From an uncultured Ruminococcus sp. (GTDB lineage Bacteria > Bacillota > Clostridia > Oscillospirales > CAG-272), in the NCBI GenBank assembly GCA_902803255.1, contig CADCPG010000048.1, positions 1 to 41,335 of the forward strand: a stretch of DNA of 41,335 nucleotides, in the 5' to 3' direction. Positions 7,133 through 15,000 of this stretch are shown here, piece after piece. The notes under the pieces were generated by a model, which did not search any database, was not told the DNA's origin, and saw only the letters and a list, made by a program, of their open reading frames with translations. The position numbers and the translations under genes are program-made. The stretch's first letter is position 1; the number at the start of each line of letters is the position of its first letter.

Positions 7133-8035
7133 TCAGCTGTTTTCCTGATATTCCCCCGAGAAGAGCTCGAAGAGCTCCCTCCTCCGGGCGGAATATTCGT
7201 AGGCGCCTTTGTAGTCGGCGCCGTCGCGGCAGAGCGCCTCGAGGTCGTGGAAGAGGAAATATCTCATCGGAGCGGGCAGCCGGTCGCTGGCGGCGTCGAG
7301 CTCGGACAGTATCGCGGCGGCTTCCTTCCGCTTCCCGGAACGCAGCATAAGGCGCGCGGTTATGTGCCTGCGGTAGGCGTCGGGGCGTCCGCTGTTCAGA
7401 TATCCCGAGGAGATCCCCGCCGGGACCGGATCCTTCCCCTCGGCGGTCAGACGCAGAAAGAAGTAGTAGAGCGTGAAGGGATCGTCGAGTCCGGCGGGCG
7501 TGTCGCCGCCGTTCGGCGCCGCGTTGTCCAGTGACGGGACAATATCGGCTATGCAGGAGGAATAAGCCGCGCTGACGGCAGCTTCCCGGCTGTCGGGTCT
7601 CTGCGTGTATACCGATCCGAAGAGATCGGAAGCGAGGCGCAGACTGCCTTCAGAAAACGCGTCCTTCGCCTGCTCGAAATCGCACAGGCGGAGCTCCTCG
7701 TCTATATCGGGGTCTGACTCCCCGGCGCAGACCGATTCGGTGAAGTCGTGACAGATATCCCTGCACTCGGAGTATCCGCCTTCCTTTCTCGCGGTCTTGA
7801 TGAGCGGAAGTATGTCGGCTTTTTTGAGCAGCCTGCGCTCCGCGTCGTCCGCAAGAAGATATCCGGGCGAGACGCCGAGCCTTCCCGCTATGTATGTCAG
7901 CGTCTGGAGCGACGGGACCGCCGCCCCGTGCTCGATCCTGCTGATCATGTTTCTGGTGACGCTGCCTCCGGCGAGCTCCTTCTGCGTGAGCCGGTTCTTT
8001 ATCCTGAGCTCGCGTATCAGATCGCCTGCGCTCAT
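7133..8035 (-). CDS. XRE-family regulator with C-terminal TPR-like helical region
   Basis: This 300-residue protein starts with a canonical XRE/Cro helix-turn-helix (residues 5-60): IRELRIKNRLTQKELAG, then RNMISRIEHGAAVPSLQTL and GRLGVSPGYLL. The remaining 235 residues are all-helical with repeated Leu/Ala/Tyr patterns (YSECRDICHDF, FEQAKDAFSEG, CRDGADYKGAYEYS), as in Rgg/PlcR-type or other TPR-bearing regulators that sense peptides or protein partners. Its start codon overlaps the stop of the upstream coiled-coil gene (ATGA), so the two products are made together. The regulated genes are unknown; the adjacent lipoproteins and Cps genes are natural candidates. The TPR call rests on pattern only. 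Confidence 0.85.
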   Translation of the reverse strand: MSAGDLIRELRIKNRLTQKELAGGSVTRNMISRIEHGAAVPSLQTLTYIAGRLGVSPGYLLADDAERRLLKKADILPLIKTARKEGGYSECRDICHDFTESVCAGESDPDIDEELRLCDFEQAKDAFSEGSLRLASDLFGSVYTQRPDSREAAVSAAYSSCIADIVPSLDNAAPNGGDTPAGLDDPFTLYYFFLRLTAEGKDPVPAGISSGYLNSGRPDAYRRHITARLMLRSGKRKEAAAILSELDAASDRLPAPMRYFLFHDLEALCRDGADYKGAYEYSARRRELFELFSGEYQENS

Positions 8036-8868
8036 TTCTTGTTCTGGGAAAAGATCGAGAAGAGTCCCTGCGGCTGTTTCTGTCTGCCGCCCGTATTCAG
8101 AGAATTGCGGAGACGTCTGTTTTCCGCTCTCAGGCTCTCGATGGTGTCGAGGAGCTCCTTTTCGCGCCTTGCGCTCTGCTCCGACGCCAGTTCGGCCCGC
8201 GTTTCGTTCAGCTGCCGCTCGAGCTCAGCCTTTTCTGAGGCGATGCTCATTCGGTCCGACAGTTCTGAATTCCGCCCCGACATCTCCGCGGCGAGGCGCT
8301 CGACGCTCTCACGGAGCTCAGACTGTTTTCTCGCCGACTCCGCTGCGAGACGCCCGAGTTCAGAGCCGGCATTTTCGGCCTCGGCCTCCGCCTCTCTCAG
8401 CTTCTCGAGAAGGTCCGCTTTCTCTTTTTCCGCGGTCTCGGTCACCGACTTCAGCCGGTCCTCAAGTGCTTTTTCCCTGGCGGCGGCCTCCGACGCGGCA
8501 GATTCCAGTTTTTCCTTCAGCCCGGCGTTTTCAGAGTTAACACCGTTCAGCGCCGACGTCAGTCTTTCGTTCTTCCCGCGCTCGAGCTTCAGCAGCGACT
8601 CGGCCTTTTCGCGTCCCGCTTTTTCGGCCTCGAGGGCGGAGCGGAGCGAGGCGAGCTTCTCGGACTCGTCCTTAAGGCTCTTCCTGTAGAAGGCGGCGTC
8701 GTCTTCGGCCTCGGAGATCCTCCCGGAGAAGGCGGCGTCCGACTCGGCTATAAAGCGGTTTACCGACGATACGCGGTATCCGAACAGCTGTCTGCCGAAC
8801 CCCGACGCGTCGGTCGTGCCGTGTTCTTTTTCCTTTTCGGGCCTTCTGTCCCGACGCTTGTCGGACAT
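8032..8868 (-). CDS. Coiled-coil protein with DivIVA-like N-terminus
   Basis: This 278-residue protein starts at ATG 8868, because GGAGG lies eight bases before that ATG; the two earlier in-frame ATGs at 8886 and 8883 overlap or precede that Shine-Dalgarno. Residues about 22-45 read GFGRQLFGYRVSSVNRFIAE, resembling the DivIVA/GpsB N-terminal signature F..x.GYd...V..Fl, which binds membranes and recruits cell-wall or division factors. Residues about 55-250 are a long heptad-rich coiled coil full of Glu, Lys, Ala and Leu. The C-terminus is a short basic segment (GLFSIFSQNKK). It is coupled to the XRE regulator and driven by a consensus promoter. A polar or septal scaffold role is inference. Confidence 0.72.
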   Translation of the reverse strand: MSDKRRDRRPEKEKEHGTTDASGFGRQLFGYRVSSVNRFIAESDAAFSGRISEAEDDAAFYRKSLKDESEKLASLRSALEAEKAGREKAESLLKLERGKNERLTSALNGVNSENAGLKEKLESAASEAAAREKALEDRLKSVTETAEKEKADLLEKLREAEAEAENAGSELGRLAAESARKQSELRESVERLAAEMSGRNSELSDRMSIASEKAELERQLNETRAELASEQSARREKELLDTIESLRAENRRLRNSLNTGGRQKQPQGLFSIFSQNKK

Positions 8869-8899
8869 CGCACACACCTCCATCATGAACTATAGGGAT

Positions 8900-8928
8900 A
8901 TTATATATCAAATATACTGCTTTGTCAA
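8900..8928 (-). promoter_or_regulatory. Consensus SigA promoter for the coiled-coil/XRE operon
   Basis: On the minus strand TTGACA (8928-8923) and TATAAT (8905-8900) are separated by exactly 17 bases. Both hexamers are perfect matches to the sigma-70/SigA consensus. The -10 is 32 bases upstream of the assigned ATG at 8868. Confidence 0.92.
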
Positions 8929-9006
8929 GAAAAACCGGCGCTACGGCTCATTTTCCCGGCGACCTCCCGCCGCCCGGAAGTACCCGCTTCCCGGCCGGTT
9001 TTTTTA

Positions 9007-9035
9007 TTTACAATCACTTTGAAATAGTGTATAAT
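9007..9035 (+). promoter_or_regulatory. SigA promoter for xpt
   Basis: TTTACA (9007-9012) and TATAAT (9030-9035) have a 17-base spacer. The leader to the xpt ATG is only about 50 bases. That leaves no room for a purine riboswitch aptamer, which often controls xpt in Firmicutes. Confidence 0.88.
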
Positions 9036-9094
9036 AAAATAGCGGCGGGGAGACCCGGCGCGGCAATGTCAGACGACGGAGGTCGAGTGTAAAG

Positions 9095-9673
9095 ATGAAG
9101 GAACTTGTCGAAAAAATCAAGAAGGAAGCGGTGATGATGCCGGGAGGGGTCGTCATAGTATCCGGATTCCTGAACCACCGCATGGATACCCGGCTGATCG
9201 ACGCCGTGGGCGCCGAATTCTACCGCATATTCAGGGACACTGAGCCCACGATTATCCTCACGGTGGAGGCGTCGGGCATCGGGATAGCGTGCATGACAGC
9301 CCGGTATTTCGGCGTCGACGTCCTCTTCGCCAAGAAATCGCAGTCGAGGAATCTCAGCTCCGAAACGTACTCGTCGATGGTCAGGTCATTCACAAAAGGA
9401 ATGGTATTCGAGGTCAAGGTCGACAAGGCGCTGATAAGCAGCTCCGACCGAGTCCTTCTTATCGATGATTTTCTCGCCGACGGCGAAGCCCTGAGCGGCC
9501 TTACCGACATTTGCCGAAAAGCCGGCGCGACGGTCGTCGGGGCGGGCGTGTGCATCGAGAAGTCCTTCCAGCCGGGCGGACGCAAGATCCGCGGCGAGGG
9601 CATAAATCTCCACTCTCTGGCCGTCGTCGGACTCGACGAAGCCGGAAGAACGCTCGTTTCAGAGGGAGATTAA
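9095..9673 (+). CDS. xpt: Xanthine phosphoribosyltransferase
   Basis: This 192-residue cytoplasmic purine salvage enzyme converts xanthine and PRPP to XMP. The PRPP-binding loop VLLIDDFLADGEAL lies near residues 119-132 and is the Xpt-type variant with ADGEAL. The sequence VEASGIGIACMTA forms the earlier flexible-loop/substrate segment, and KKSQSRNLSSETY the hood region. Length matches Xpt (about 190). GGAGG sits about 12 bases upstream of the ATG. It is followed after three bases by a TraX-like gene. No xanthine permease (pbuX) is adjacent, unlike the classical xpt-pbuX pair, and no purine riboswitch precedes it. Confidence 0.92.
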   Translation: MKELVEKIKKEAVMMPGGVVIVSGFLNHRMDTRLIDAVGAEFYRIFRDTEPTIILTVEASGIGIACMTARYFGVDVLFAKKSQSRNLSSETYSSMVRSFTKGMVFEVKVDKALISSSDRVLLIDDFLADGEALSGLTDICRKAGATVVGAGVCIEKSFQPGGRKIRGEGINLHSLAVVGLDEAGRTLVSEGD

Positions 9674-9676
9674 GCC

Positions 9677-10483
9677 TTGAGCGCGCTGATCCTGAAGGTC
9701 GTCGCTTCGCTGACGATGCTTTTAGACCACATCGGATACTGCTTCTGGAACAGGTTCCCCGCGGATGAGGAGTTCAGGATAATAGGCAGGATCGCTTTTC
9801 CGATATTCGCCTATATGATCGCCTCGGGATACCGCCGCAGCAGGAGGCCGGCAGTCTATCTCGCAAGGCTCGCTGCCTTTGCGGTGATTACCGAACCGTT
9901 TTACAATTACTGCTTTTTCGGTCACTGGATACACACGGGCGGGATCAATGTGCTTTTCACCCTCGGCACCGGTCTTCTGGCGCTGATGGCCGGCGATCTG
10001 CTCAGAGAAAGATATACGAAGGACAGGTTCGGCCTGCTGCCGCTTGCCTCCGCCCTTCTCTTTTCCCTTGCCGCCGAGAAGCTCGGCACCGACTACGGGA
10101 TGTACGGAGTGATGCTGATCTTTCTCTTCGACCTCGCCGAGCGGGCGTTCGGGAGCGCGGAGGAGGTGCGGGGCGACCCGAAGAGAACCGCAGCCCGGGC
10201 GGCGGTGATCGCGGCGGTCTGCGCGGCGTTCGGAGCCAGGTTCATCCTGATCAGTCTTCCGCCGGCTCTATTTGCCCGTATCGCGGGAGACGCGGCGCCG
10301 AAGCTCCCCGGCTCATGGGAGATGACGCAGATGTGGAGCGCTCTTTCCGCCCTTTTCATCATACCCTACAGCGGAAGGCGCGGCGTCACTATCAACAACA
10401 GATTCCTTCGTGCGGTCTATCAGTATTCATTTTACGCCTTCTATCCGGTGCATCTGCTCGTGCTCGGGCTGATATGCCGCTGA
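9677..10483 (+). CDS. TraX family membrane protein
   Basis: This 268-residue polytopic membrane protein starts at TTG with GGGAG eight bases upstream. Motifs typical of the TraX family are visible: KVVASLTMLLDHIGYCF at the N-terminus, RIIGRIAFPIFAYMIASGYR, then AFAVITEPFYNYCFFG, NVLFTLGTG, YGMYGVMLIFLF and the C-terminal YQYSFYAFYPVHLLVL. TraX of plasmid F acetylates pilin; chromosomal TraX proteins of Firmicutes belong to the acyltransferase-3-like membrane acyltransferases and act on unknown surface substrates. About eight membrane segments are present. It is separated from xpt by only three bases and ends before a terminator, so co-transcription is likely though functionally unexplained. 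Confidence 0.86.
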   Translation: MSALILKVVASLTMLLDHIGYCFWNRFPADEEFRIIGRIAFPIFAYMIASGYRRSRRPAVYLARLAAFAVITEPFYNYCFFGHWIHTGGINVLFTLGTGLLALMAGDLLRERYTKDRFGLLPLASALLFSLAAEKLGTDYGMYGVMLIFLFDLAERAFGSAEEVRGDPKRTAARAAVIAAVCAAFGARFILISLPPALFARIAGDAAPKLPGSWEMTQMWSALSALFIIPYSGRRGVTINNRFLRAVYQYSFYAFYPVHLLVLGLICR

Positions 10484-10492
10484 ACATTTTCA

Positions 10493-10532
10493 AAAAAAGA
10501 CCTCCGGCATTATCTGCCGTGAGGTCTTTTTC
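10493..10532. terminator. Bidirectional rho-independent terminator
   Basis: The stem pairs GACCTCCGGCA with TGCCG-t-GAGGTC (one bulged T), around loop TTATC. An A-run precedes it and a T-run follows, so it can end both the plus-strand xpt/TraX transcript and the minus-strand metallophosphoesterase operon. Confidence 0.88.
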
Positions 10533-10544
10533 TTCGTCGGATCG

Positions 10545-11285
10545 TCAGGCTTCATTCCTGAACTTTATGAATACGAGCTCGGGACGGTTGCCGAATCTCG
10601 GCGCGGGTCCGTTGTTCGCGAGACCCCGGCTGACTATCAGCCTGCCGTCGGTGATGCCCTGCGCGTATTTCGGGAAGAATCCCTGCCCCGGCGCGAAGAA
10701 GGGGTGCCCGAATATCCTCCACTGCCCTCCGTGAGCGTGCCCTGAGATGACGAGGTCGATATCGAGATCCCGTAAATATGCGGGATAGTATTCCGGGTGG
10801 TGCGAGAGCAGCACTTTGAATCCCGGAAGCGCGGCAAATCTCTCCGCCCAGAGAAGATCGGGCGGAGGCGTCTTTCGCAGGTGCGCCTGCTTCATCGGTC
10901 CCTCCTCGTACACGTAGCCCGACGTGAGGCCGCCGACCGTAAGCCCGCGGAATTCAGCCGAGGAGTCGTCGAGGATCGTGACGCCCGATGCGGCCGCCGC
11001 CTCCTTCACCCGCGCGTGCGACATCCGCTCGTGGTTCCCGAGCGACATAAAAACGGGGGCCGCCGCCGCGGCCGCGGCGAAGAAGGCTCGGGTTCCGGGC
11101 GCATCGGGCATGTGGCCCTTCGTCACGTCTCCGGGGATCAGTATGACGTCTGTTCCGGCCTCCTTCACGGCGGAGATCAGATGCTCCCAGGGTGAGCCGT
11201 GTATGTCCGCGATCACCGCCGCGGTGATCTCCCCGTCGACGGGAGCCTTTATCCTGTATTCGGTGATATCCGTCTTTCTTTCCAA
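10545..11285 (-). CDS. Calcineurin-like metallophosphoesterase (YkuE/YaeI type)
   Basis: This 246-residue protein has the five metallophosphoesterase signatures in order: ADIHG (residues 26-30), PGDVTKG, GNHE, LLSHHPEYYP and SGHAHGGQ. These ligate a binuclear metal centre. The family includes membrane-associated YkuE/YaeI enzymes that cleave UDP-diacylglucosamine-like or other phosphodiesters. This protein lacks the N-terminal membrane or Tat segment found in some relatives and starts almost directly with the catalytic domain. The start is TTG with AAAGG seven bases upstream, ten bases after coaD stops. It is the last gene of the uvrC-rsmD-coaD operon. The substrate is unknown. Confidence 0.88.
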   Translation of the reverse strand: MERKTDITEYRIKAPVDGEITAAVIADIHGSPWEHLISAVKEAGTDVILIPGDVTKGHMPDAPGTRAFFAAAAAAAPVFMSLGNHERMSHARVKEAAAASGVTILDDSSAEFRGLTVGGLTSGYVYEEGPMKQAHLRKTPPPDLLWAERFAALPGFKVLLSHHPEYYPAYLRDLDIDLVISGHAHGGQWRIFGHPFFAPGQGFFPKYAQGITDGRLIVSRGLANNGPAPRFGNRPELVFIKFRNEA

Positions 11286-11295
11286 TCCGGCGCCT

Positions 11296-11832
11296 TTACC
11301 TTTCCGAATCTCTCAGCTCGAAAGGCGCCGCGATGCGCGGAAACCTTCCGAGAGAGGCGATATACGCGCACGCAGACGCGTCCATTCGCCGGAGAAGCGC
11401 CCCGCGGGAAACACGGCGCCCTTCGCCCTGCAGCATATTCCGGACGCCGGTAGAGCTGAGCCCGGAGAACTCCGGGTCGGACGGAAGGAATACCGTCTCG
11501 CAGCCGCCGGCTTCTCTGTTGAATTCGTATTGAGGAATCTCGTATCTGAGATCGGACGCGTTCCGTATCCCCTTCACTATCGCGCACGCTCCGGTCTCCC
11601 GGAAGAGCTCGTACGTCATGCCGGGGCAATAGATGACCTTTACCCGACGGAGTCCGGAAAGAGTGAGCTTCGCTATCTTCACTCTCTCCTCAGCTGAGAA
11701 CATGTATTCCTTTCCGCTGTTGTTCATAACGGCGACGACGACCCTGTCGAACAGCGTCAGCGCGCGCGTGACGACGTTTTTGTGCCCCAGGGTGAACGGG
11801 TCGAAGCTGCCGGGGATCAGCGCAGTCTTCAT
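11296..11832 (-). CDS. coaD: Phosphopantetheine adenylyltransferase
   Basis: This 178-residue enzyme catalyses the penultimate step of coenzyme A synthesis, 4'-phosphopantetheine plus ATP giving dephospho-CoA. The nucleotidyltransferase motif GSFDPFTLGH lies at residues 8-17, with His17. VKGIRNASDLRYE follows, and SSTGVRNML matches the ISSTxxR nucleotide-binding motif. The protein is slightly longer than usual (about 160), with a C-terminal extension after SLGRFPR. It overlaps rsmD by four bases (ATGA), and its GGAGGAGG Shine-Dalgarno is encoded by the last Glu codons of rsmD. The rsmD-coaD pair is a common bacterial arrangement, which supports both calls. Confidence 0.95.
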   Translation of the reverse strand: MKTALIPGSFDPFTLGHKNVVTRALTLFDRVVVAVMNNSGKEYMFSAEERVKIAKLTLSGLRRVKVIYCPGMTYELFRETGACAIVKGIRNASDLRYEIPQYEFNREAGGCETVFLPSDPEFSGLSSTGVRNMLQGEGRRVSRGALLRRMDASACAYIASLGRFPRIAAPFELRDSER

Positions 11833-12656
11833 TCTGCCTCCTCCACTTTTTCCGTTTTCGCTTCAGCTTTCGATTCAGTTTTCGCTTTAGCCTCTGCTTC
11901 AGCTTCCGCTTCTGCTTCCGCTTCCGCTTCTGCTTCTGCTTCTGCTCCTGCTTCTGCTTCTGCTTTTGCTTCAGCTTCTGCTTCTGCTTCTGCTCCTGCT
12001 TCAGCTTCTGCTCCTGCTTCCGCTTCTGCTCCTGCCCCCGCGAGCGCGCGGCCGGCCGGGCCTGCGTCAGCGTCTCCGGTCACGTCCTCCGGATGCGAAG
12101 CGGGAGTGAGGAACACGGTATATGCCTTCCCGTACTTCGCCTCGCGCACGACGTCGTACAGCCGCAGGATATCCCCGCCGTCCAGTATGTCGTCCCGCCC
12201 GGCGGCTTCGCATACGATCAGCGCTCCGGGAGCCGCGATGCCGCTCTCAGCCACCGCCAGGAGCGTCTTCCGCATGAGTCCCGCGGCGTACGGAGGATCG
12301 ATGAATATCAGCCCGAAGGCGCCGTTTCCTCCGCGGCGGCGCGACAGCCACTCGGGGACGTCCGCCCTTATCACGTCGATCCGCTCTCCGACTCTCGCCC
12401 CGGCGGCGTTCTTTTTTATCACCGCGGCGCACTCGGGTGAGATGTCGACCGCGGCGGCGTACGCGGCGCCGCGTGACAGAGCCTCGACGGCCAGCTGCCC
12501 CGACCCCGCGTAGAGATCGAGCGCCCTTGCCCCGCGGACCCTGTCTCCGACGGCCGAGAACACGGCTTCCTTGGCCCGGTCCGACGTCGGTCTCGTTCCG
12601 GTCCCCGCCGGCGCCTCAAGCTTCTTGCCCCTGGCGCTTCCGGTAATAACTCTCAT
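11829..12656 (-). CDS. rsmD: 16S rRNA (guanine966-N2)-methyltransferase with long Ala/Glu tail
   Basis: The first roughly 190 residues are a complete RsmD methyltransferase that modifies G966 of 16S rRNA. GTRPTSDRAKEAVFSAVG is the N-terminal RNA-binding signature, ALDLYAGSGQLAVEAL the SAM-binding motif I, and LIFIDPPY the catalytic DPPY motif. Normal family length is about 185. Here about 85 extra residues follow, almost entirely Ala-Glu repeats with scattered Gly and Lys, before the stop. The tail is encoded by hexanucleotide repeats and is expected to be helical or disordered and strongly acidic. The gene overlaps uvrC by four bases upstream and coaD by four bases downstream. The core call is firm; the tail has no known role. 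Confidence 0.92.
   Translation of the reverse strand: MRVITGSARGKKLEAPAGTGTRPTSDRAKEAVFSAVGDRVRGARALDLYAGSGQLAVEALSRGAAYAAAVDISPECAAVIKKNAAGARVGERIDVIRADVPEWLSRRRGGNGAFGLIFIDPPYAAGLMRKTLLAVAESGIAAPGALIVCEAAGRDDILDGGDILRLYDVVREAKYGKAYTVFLTPASHPEDVTGDADAGPAGRALAGAGAEAEAGAEAEAGAEAEAEAEAKAEAEAGAEAEAEAEAEAEAEAEAEAKAKTESKAEAKTEKVEEAE
11866..12040 (-). repeat. Hexanucleotide repeat tract encoding Ala-Glu
   Basis: On the plus strand GCTTCT, GCTTCC, GCTTCA and GCTCCT units recur in register over about 170 bases, encoding Ala-Glu (or Ala-Gly, Ala-Lys) dipeptides on the minus strand. Unit size is six, so slippage would preserve the rsmD frame and the downstream coaD overlap. Interruptions are mostly single-base changes. 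Confidence 0.88.
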
Positions 12657-14602
12657 TTTGTCTTTCTCCGCTTTTCTTCTTCCTGTTCCTCAGGGCCGTC
12701 CGTCCCGTGGAAATACGCGAAGACCGACGCCGCGTCAGACGCCGACATGCCCCGTACTCCGGCCAGCTCCTTTTCGCCGGCCGCCCTGACGCCCGCAAGT
12801 CCTCCGAAGGCGGCAAGCAGCGCCGCTGCCTTCGCGGGTCCTATCCCGTCTATCTTTTCGAGCGACGACCGCCTCAGCGTCTTCCGCTTGCCGGCCGTCA
12901 TTTTGCTCACTGTGAAGCGGTGTATCTCTTCCTGTATCCTGTATATGAACACGAAAAGGTCGCGGTCGCCGGCGATGTCGCACTCGCCGTCCGGGGTGAC
13001 CAGCGTCCTTGTGCGGTGGTTCCCGTCCTTGACCATTCCGGCGCAGGGAATGTCGAGCCCGGCCTCGCTCAGCGCCTCAAGCGCGACCGCGAGGTGACCC
13101 GCTCCGCCGTCGACCAGTATCAGGTCGGGCATGACGCAGAGCGATGTGTCGCCCTGTTTTTCGCCGCGGAGATACGCGAGCCTGCGAGAGAGCGCCTGCT
13201 TCATCGCGGCGTAGTCGTCGGGGCCGTCCAGGTCTTTTATCGAGAAGACCCTGTAGTCTCTCTTGCGGAACGCTCCGTCCTCGGTGACGATCATCCCGGC
13301 GGTGATCTGCTCGCTGCCGAAGTTCGAGATGTCGTACGCCTCGATCCTCGACGGCAGAGTCTCAAGCGCCAGGACCGAAGCGAGTCCCGCGGCGACTCTC
13401 TCGTCCCTGCCCCGCCGCCTGCTCTCGCGCTCGGCCGCCAGCGCCGCGTTCTCCTCCGCCATGACGCACAGCTTTTTCTTTTCGCCGCGCTGCGGCAGCG
13501 CGACCGGGATCTGCGCCGGCTTCTTTCCTCCGCCCGGCGCCGCGTTCTCACCGGCAAGTCCACTCAGGTAGTCCGAGAGGAGCGCGGCGTCGTCTTCGCA
13601 GAAGCCGGTGCCGAGAAGGAGCTCGGGCGGTATGTCGGTCGAGCCGGAGTAGTGCTCGGCAAGCAGGCTCATCGCGGCGCTCCTTATGTCGGGCACCGAC
13701 GAATCGATGATATAGTCCACGGCGTCGGTCAGCGCGCCGCCTCTTATCCTCAGCACCGAGAGCGCGGAGAGGCCGCTCTTTTCTCCCGTCGCCGCCACGT
13801 CGCGCGAGATATCGGGCGAGGCGACGGTCTTCTGCCGTTCGACAAGGCTGTCGAGCGCCCGCAGGGTGTCCCTGCAGACGGCCGCCGCCTCGTACCGCTC
13901 GGCTTCAGCGTATTCGTACATCTTCCGCTCGGCCGTCTTTCTCACCTCGCCGATGCCCCCGCGGAGCATCGCCCCCGCAGACTTCACACGCTCGGCGTAG
14001 TCGGAGGAATCGACGTTCCCGGTGCAGAGTCCGCAGCAGCGCCCCATCTGGTAGTAGATGCACGGCCTGCCGCGGCCGATGTCATCGGGAAACTTCCGTC
14101 TGCACGACGGCAGACCGAAGGTCCTGCACACGACCGACAGCAGCGAATAGGCGGCAGAAGTCCCGGAAAAGGGGCCGTAGTAGCTTCCTCCGTCGTTCAG
14201 CCTTTTGCGCGTGACCGCCGGGACCGGGTATTCCCCGGCGGTGAGCTTGATGTACGGATATGATTTGCAGTCCTTGAGCTTGATGTTGTATTTCGGGGAA
14301 TAGCGCTTGATAAGGGTGTTCTCGAGGGTCAGAGCCTCGATCTCGCTGTCGCACACCATGCACTCGAACGACCTCACCGAGGAGACCATCCTCTCGGTCT
14401 TGCCGTTCTTTTTCCCGTCTCTGAAATACTGCGAAACGCGGTCGCGCAGGTGTCTTGACTTGCCCACGTAGATGATCCGCCCGCCCGCGTCCTTCATGAG
14501 ATAGACTCCGGGCGTGAGCGGGAGCCTCAGCGCCTCCTCGAGGAGCCCGCCGCGTATTCCGTTTCTGTTTTCGATTTTTTCCGTTCCCGTATCGGATGAC
14601 AA
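12653..14602 (-). CDS. uvrC: UvrABC system protein C (excinuclease subunit)
   Basis: This 649-residue subunit makes the dual incisions in nucleotide excision repair. Domains in order are: GIY-YIG nuclease (PGVYLMKDAGGRIIYVGKSR, about residues 31-50), a Cys cluster (CRTFGLPSCRRKF ... CIYYQMGRCCGLC) likely holding an iron-sulfur cluster, a UVR helix pair (ERYEAAAVCRDTLRAL), the RNase-H-like endonuclease domain (YDISNFGSEQITAGM, LILVDGGAGHL), and a C-terminal helix-hairpin-helix (IDGIGPAKAAALLAAFGG). Length is normal. The start is TTG preceded by a GAGGGGGG Shine-Dalgarno. Its end overlaps rsmD by four bases. A terminator separates it from the upstream HPr gene, so a promoter should lie in the short 14603-14640 gap or read-through may occur. 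Confidence 0.95.
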   Translation of the reverse strand: MSSDTGTEKIENRNGIRGGLLEEALRLPLTPGVYLMKDAGGRIIYVGKSRHLRDRVSQYFRDGKKNGKTERMVSSVRSFECMVCDSEIEALTLENTLIKRYSPKYNIKLKDCKSYPYIKLTAGEYPVPAVTRKRLNDGGSYYGPFSGTSAAYSLLSVVCRTFGLPSCRRKFPDDIGRGRPCIYYQMGRCCGLCTGNVDSSDYAERVKSAGAMLRGGIGEVRKTAERKMYEYAEAERYEAAAVCRDTLRALDSLVERQKTVASPDISRDVAATGEKSGLSALSVLRIRGGALTDAVDYIIDSSVPDIRSAAMSLLAEHYSGSTDIPPELLLGTGFCEDDAALLSDYLSGLAGENAAPGGGKKPAQIPVALPQRGEKKKLCVMAEENAALAAERESRRRGRDERVAAGLASVLALETLPSRIEAYDISNFGSEQITAGMIVTEDGAFRKRDYRVFSIKDLDGPDDYAAMKQALSRRLAYLRGEKQGDTSLCVMPDLILVDGGAGHLAVALEALSEAGLDIPCAGMVKDGNHRTRTLVTPDGECDIAGDRDLFVFIYRIQEEIHRFTVSKMTAGKRKTLRRSSLEKIDGIGPAKAAALLAAFGGLAGVRAAGEKELAGVRGMSASDAASVFAYFHGTDGPEEQEEEKRRKTK

Positions 14603-14639
14603 CCGCCGGCCCCCCTCTCGCTCATGATGCTTTCATCAT

Positions 14640-14665
14640 AAAAGGCGGATATCAACCCGCCTTTT
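14640..14665 (-). terminator. Probable rho-independent terminator after HPr
   Basis: AAAAGGCGG (14640-14648) pairs with CCGCCTTTT (14657-14665) across an eight-base loop. Read on the minus strand it ends in CGCCTTTTAT, about 19 bases after the HPr stop codon, so it probably ends the rimM-to-HPr transcript before uvrC. Confidence 0.75.
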
Positions 14666-14683
14666 ACGAACCCGTTTTTCCTT

Positions 14684-14947
14684 TTATTCCGACAGTCCGC
14701 CGGAAATCAGTTTTTCGAGCCCGTCCACGGCTGCCTTTTCGTCGTCGCCGTCCGCCACGAGCGTGATCGTCATGCCCTGGGCTATCCCTATCGAGAGCAC
14801 TCCGAGCAGGCTCTTGGCGTTGACCTTTCTCTCGTCCTTAACCACCCAGATCGAGCTCTTGTAGGAATTCGCCTTCTGGATGAAGAATGTGGCGGGTCTT
14901 GCGTGCAGACCGCCTTCGTTGACAACTGTTACATCGCGCTGGATCAT
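14684..14947 (-). CDS. HPr family phosphocarrier protein
   Basis: This 87-residue protein carries the HPr phosphorylation motif GGLHARPA, with His15 as the PEP-dependent site used by Enzyme I. Ser46 in NAKSLLGVLS is the HPr-kinase regulatory site found in Firmicutes. Having both distinguishes it from Crh-type proteins, which lack His15. Spacing and length match HPr exactly. It transfers phosphate to PTS EIIA domains and, as Ser-P form, works with CcpA in catabolite control. No ptsI follows, unlike the classical ptsHI operon, so it may be a solitary HPr. AGAAAGG lies about 11 bases upstream of the ATG. Confidence 0.93.
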   Translation of the reverse strand: MIQRDVTVVNEGGLHARPATFFIQKANSYKSSIWVVKDERKVNAKSLLGVLSIGIAQGMTITLVADGDDEKAAVDGLEKLISGGLSE

Positions 14948-15000
14948 TTTTTATGCCTTTCTGACTTGATAAAAATATTTTTCTTTGATGTTTACTGTTT

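Noticed and set aside
8930..9005. Large inverted repeat (AAAAACCGGC with GCCGGTTTTT)
   Set aside because: The loop is about 50 bases and no transcript from the left would need ending there. One arm overlaps the coiled-coil gene promoter, so it is probably chance.
9036..9094. Purine riboswitch before xpt
   Set aside because: The leader from the promoter to the start codon is only about 50 bases, too short for the aptamer, and no conserved core is seen.
11866..12040. Plus-strand Ser/Ala-rich gene over the hexamer tract
   Set aside because: It is opposite rsmD and reads through the tract only because hexamers keep all frames open. It has no ribosome binding site or family motif.
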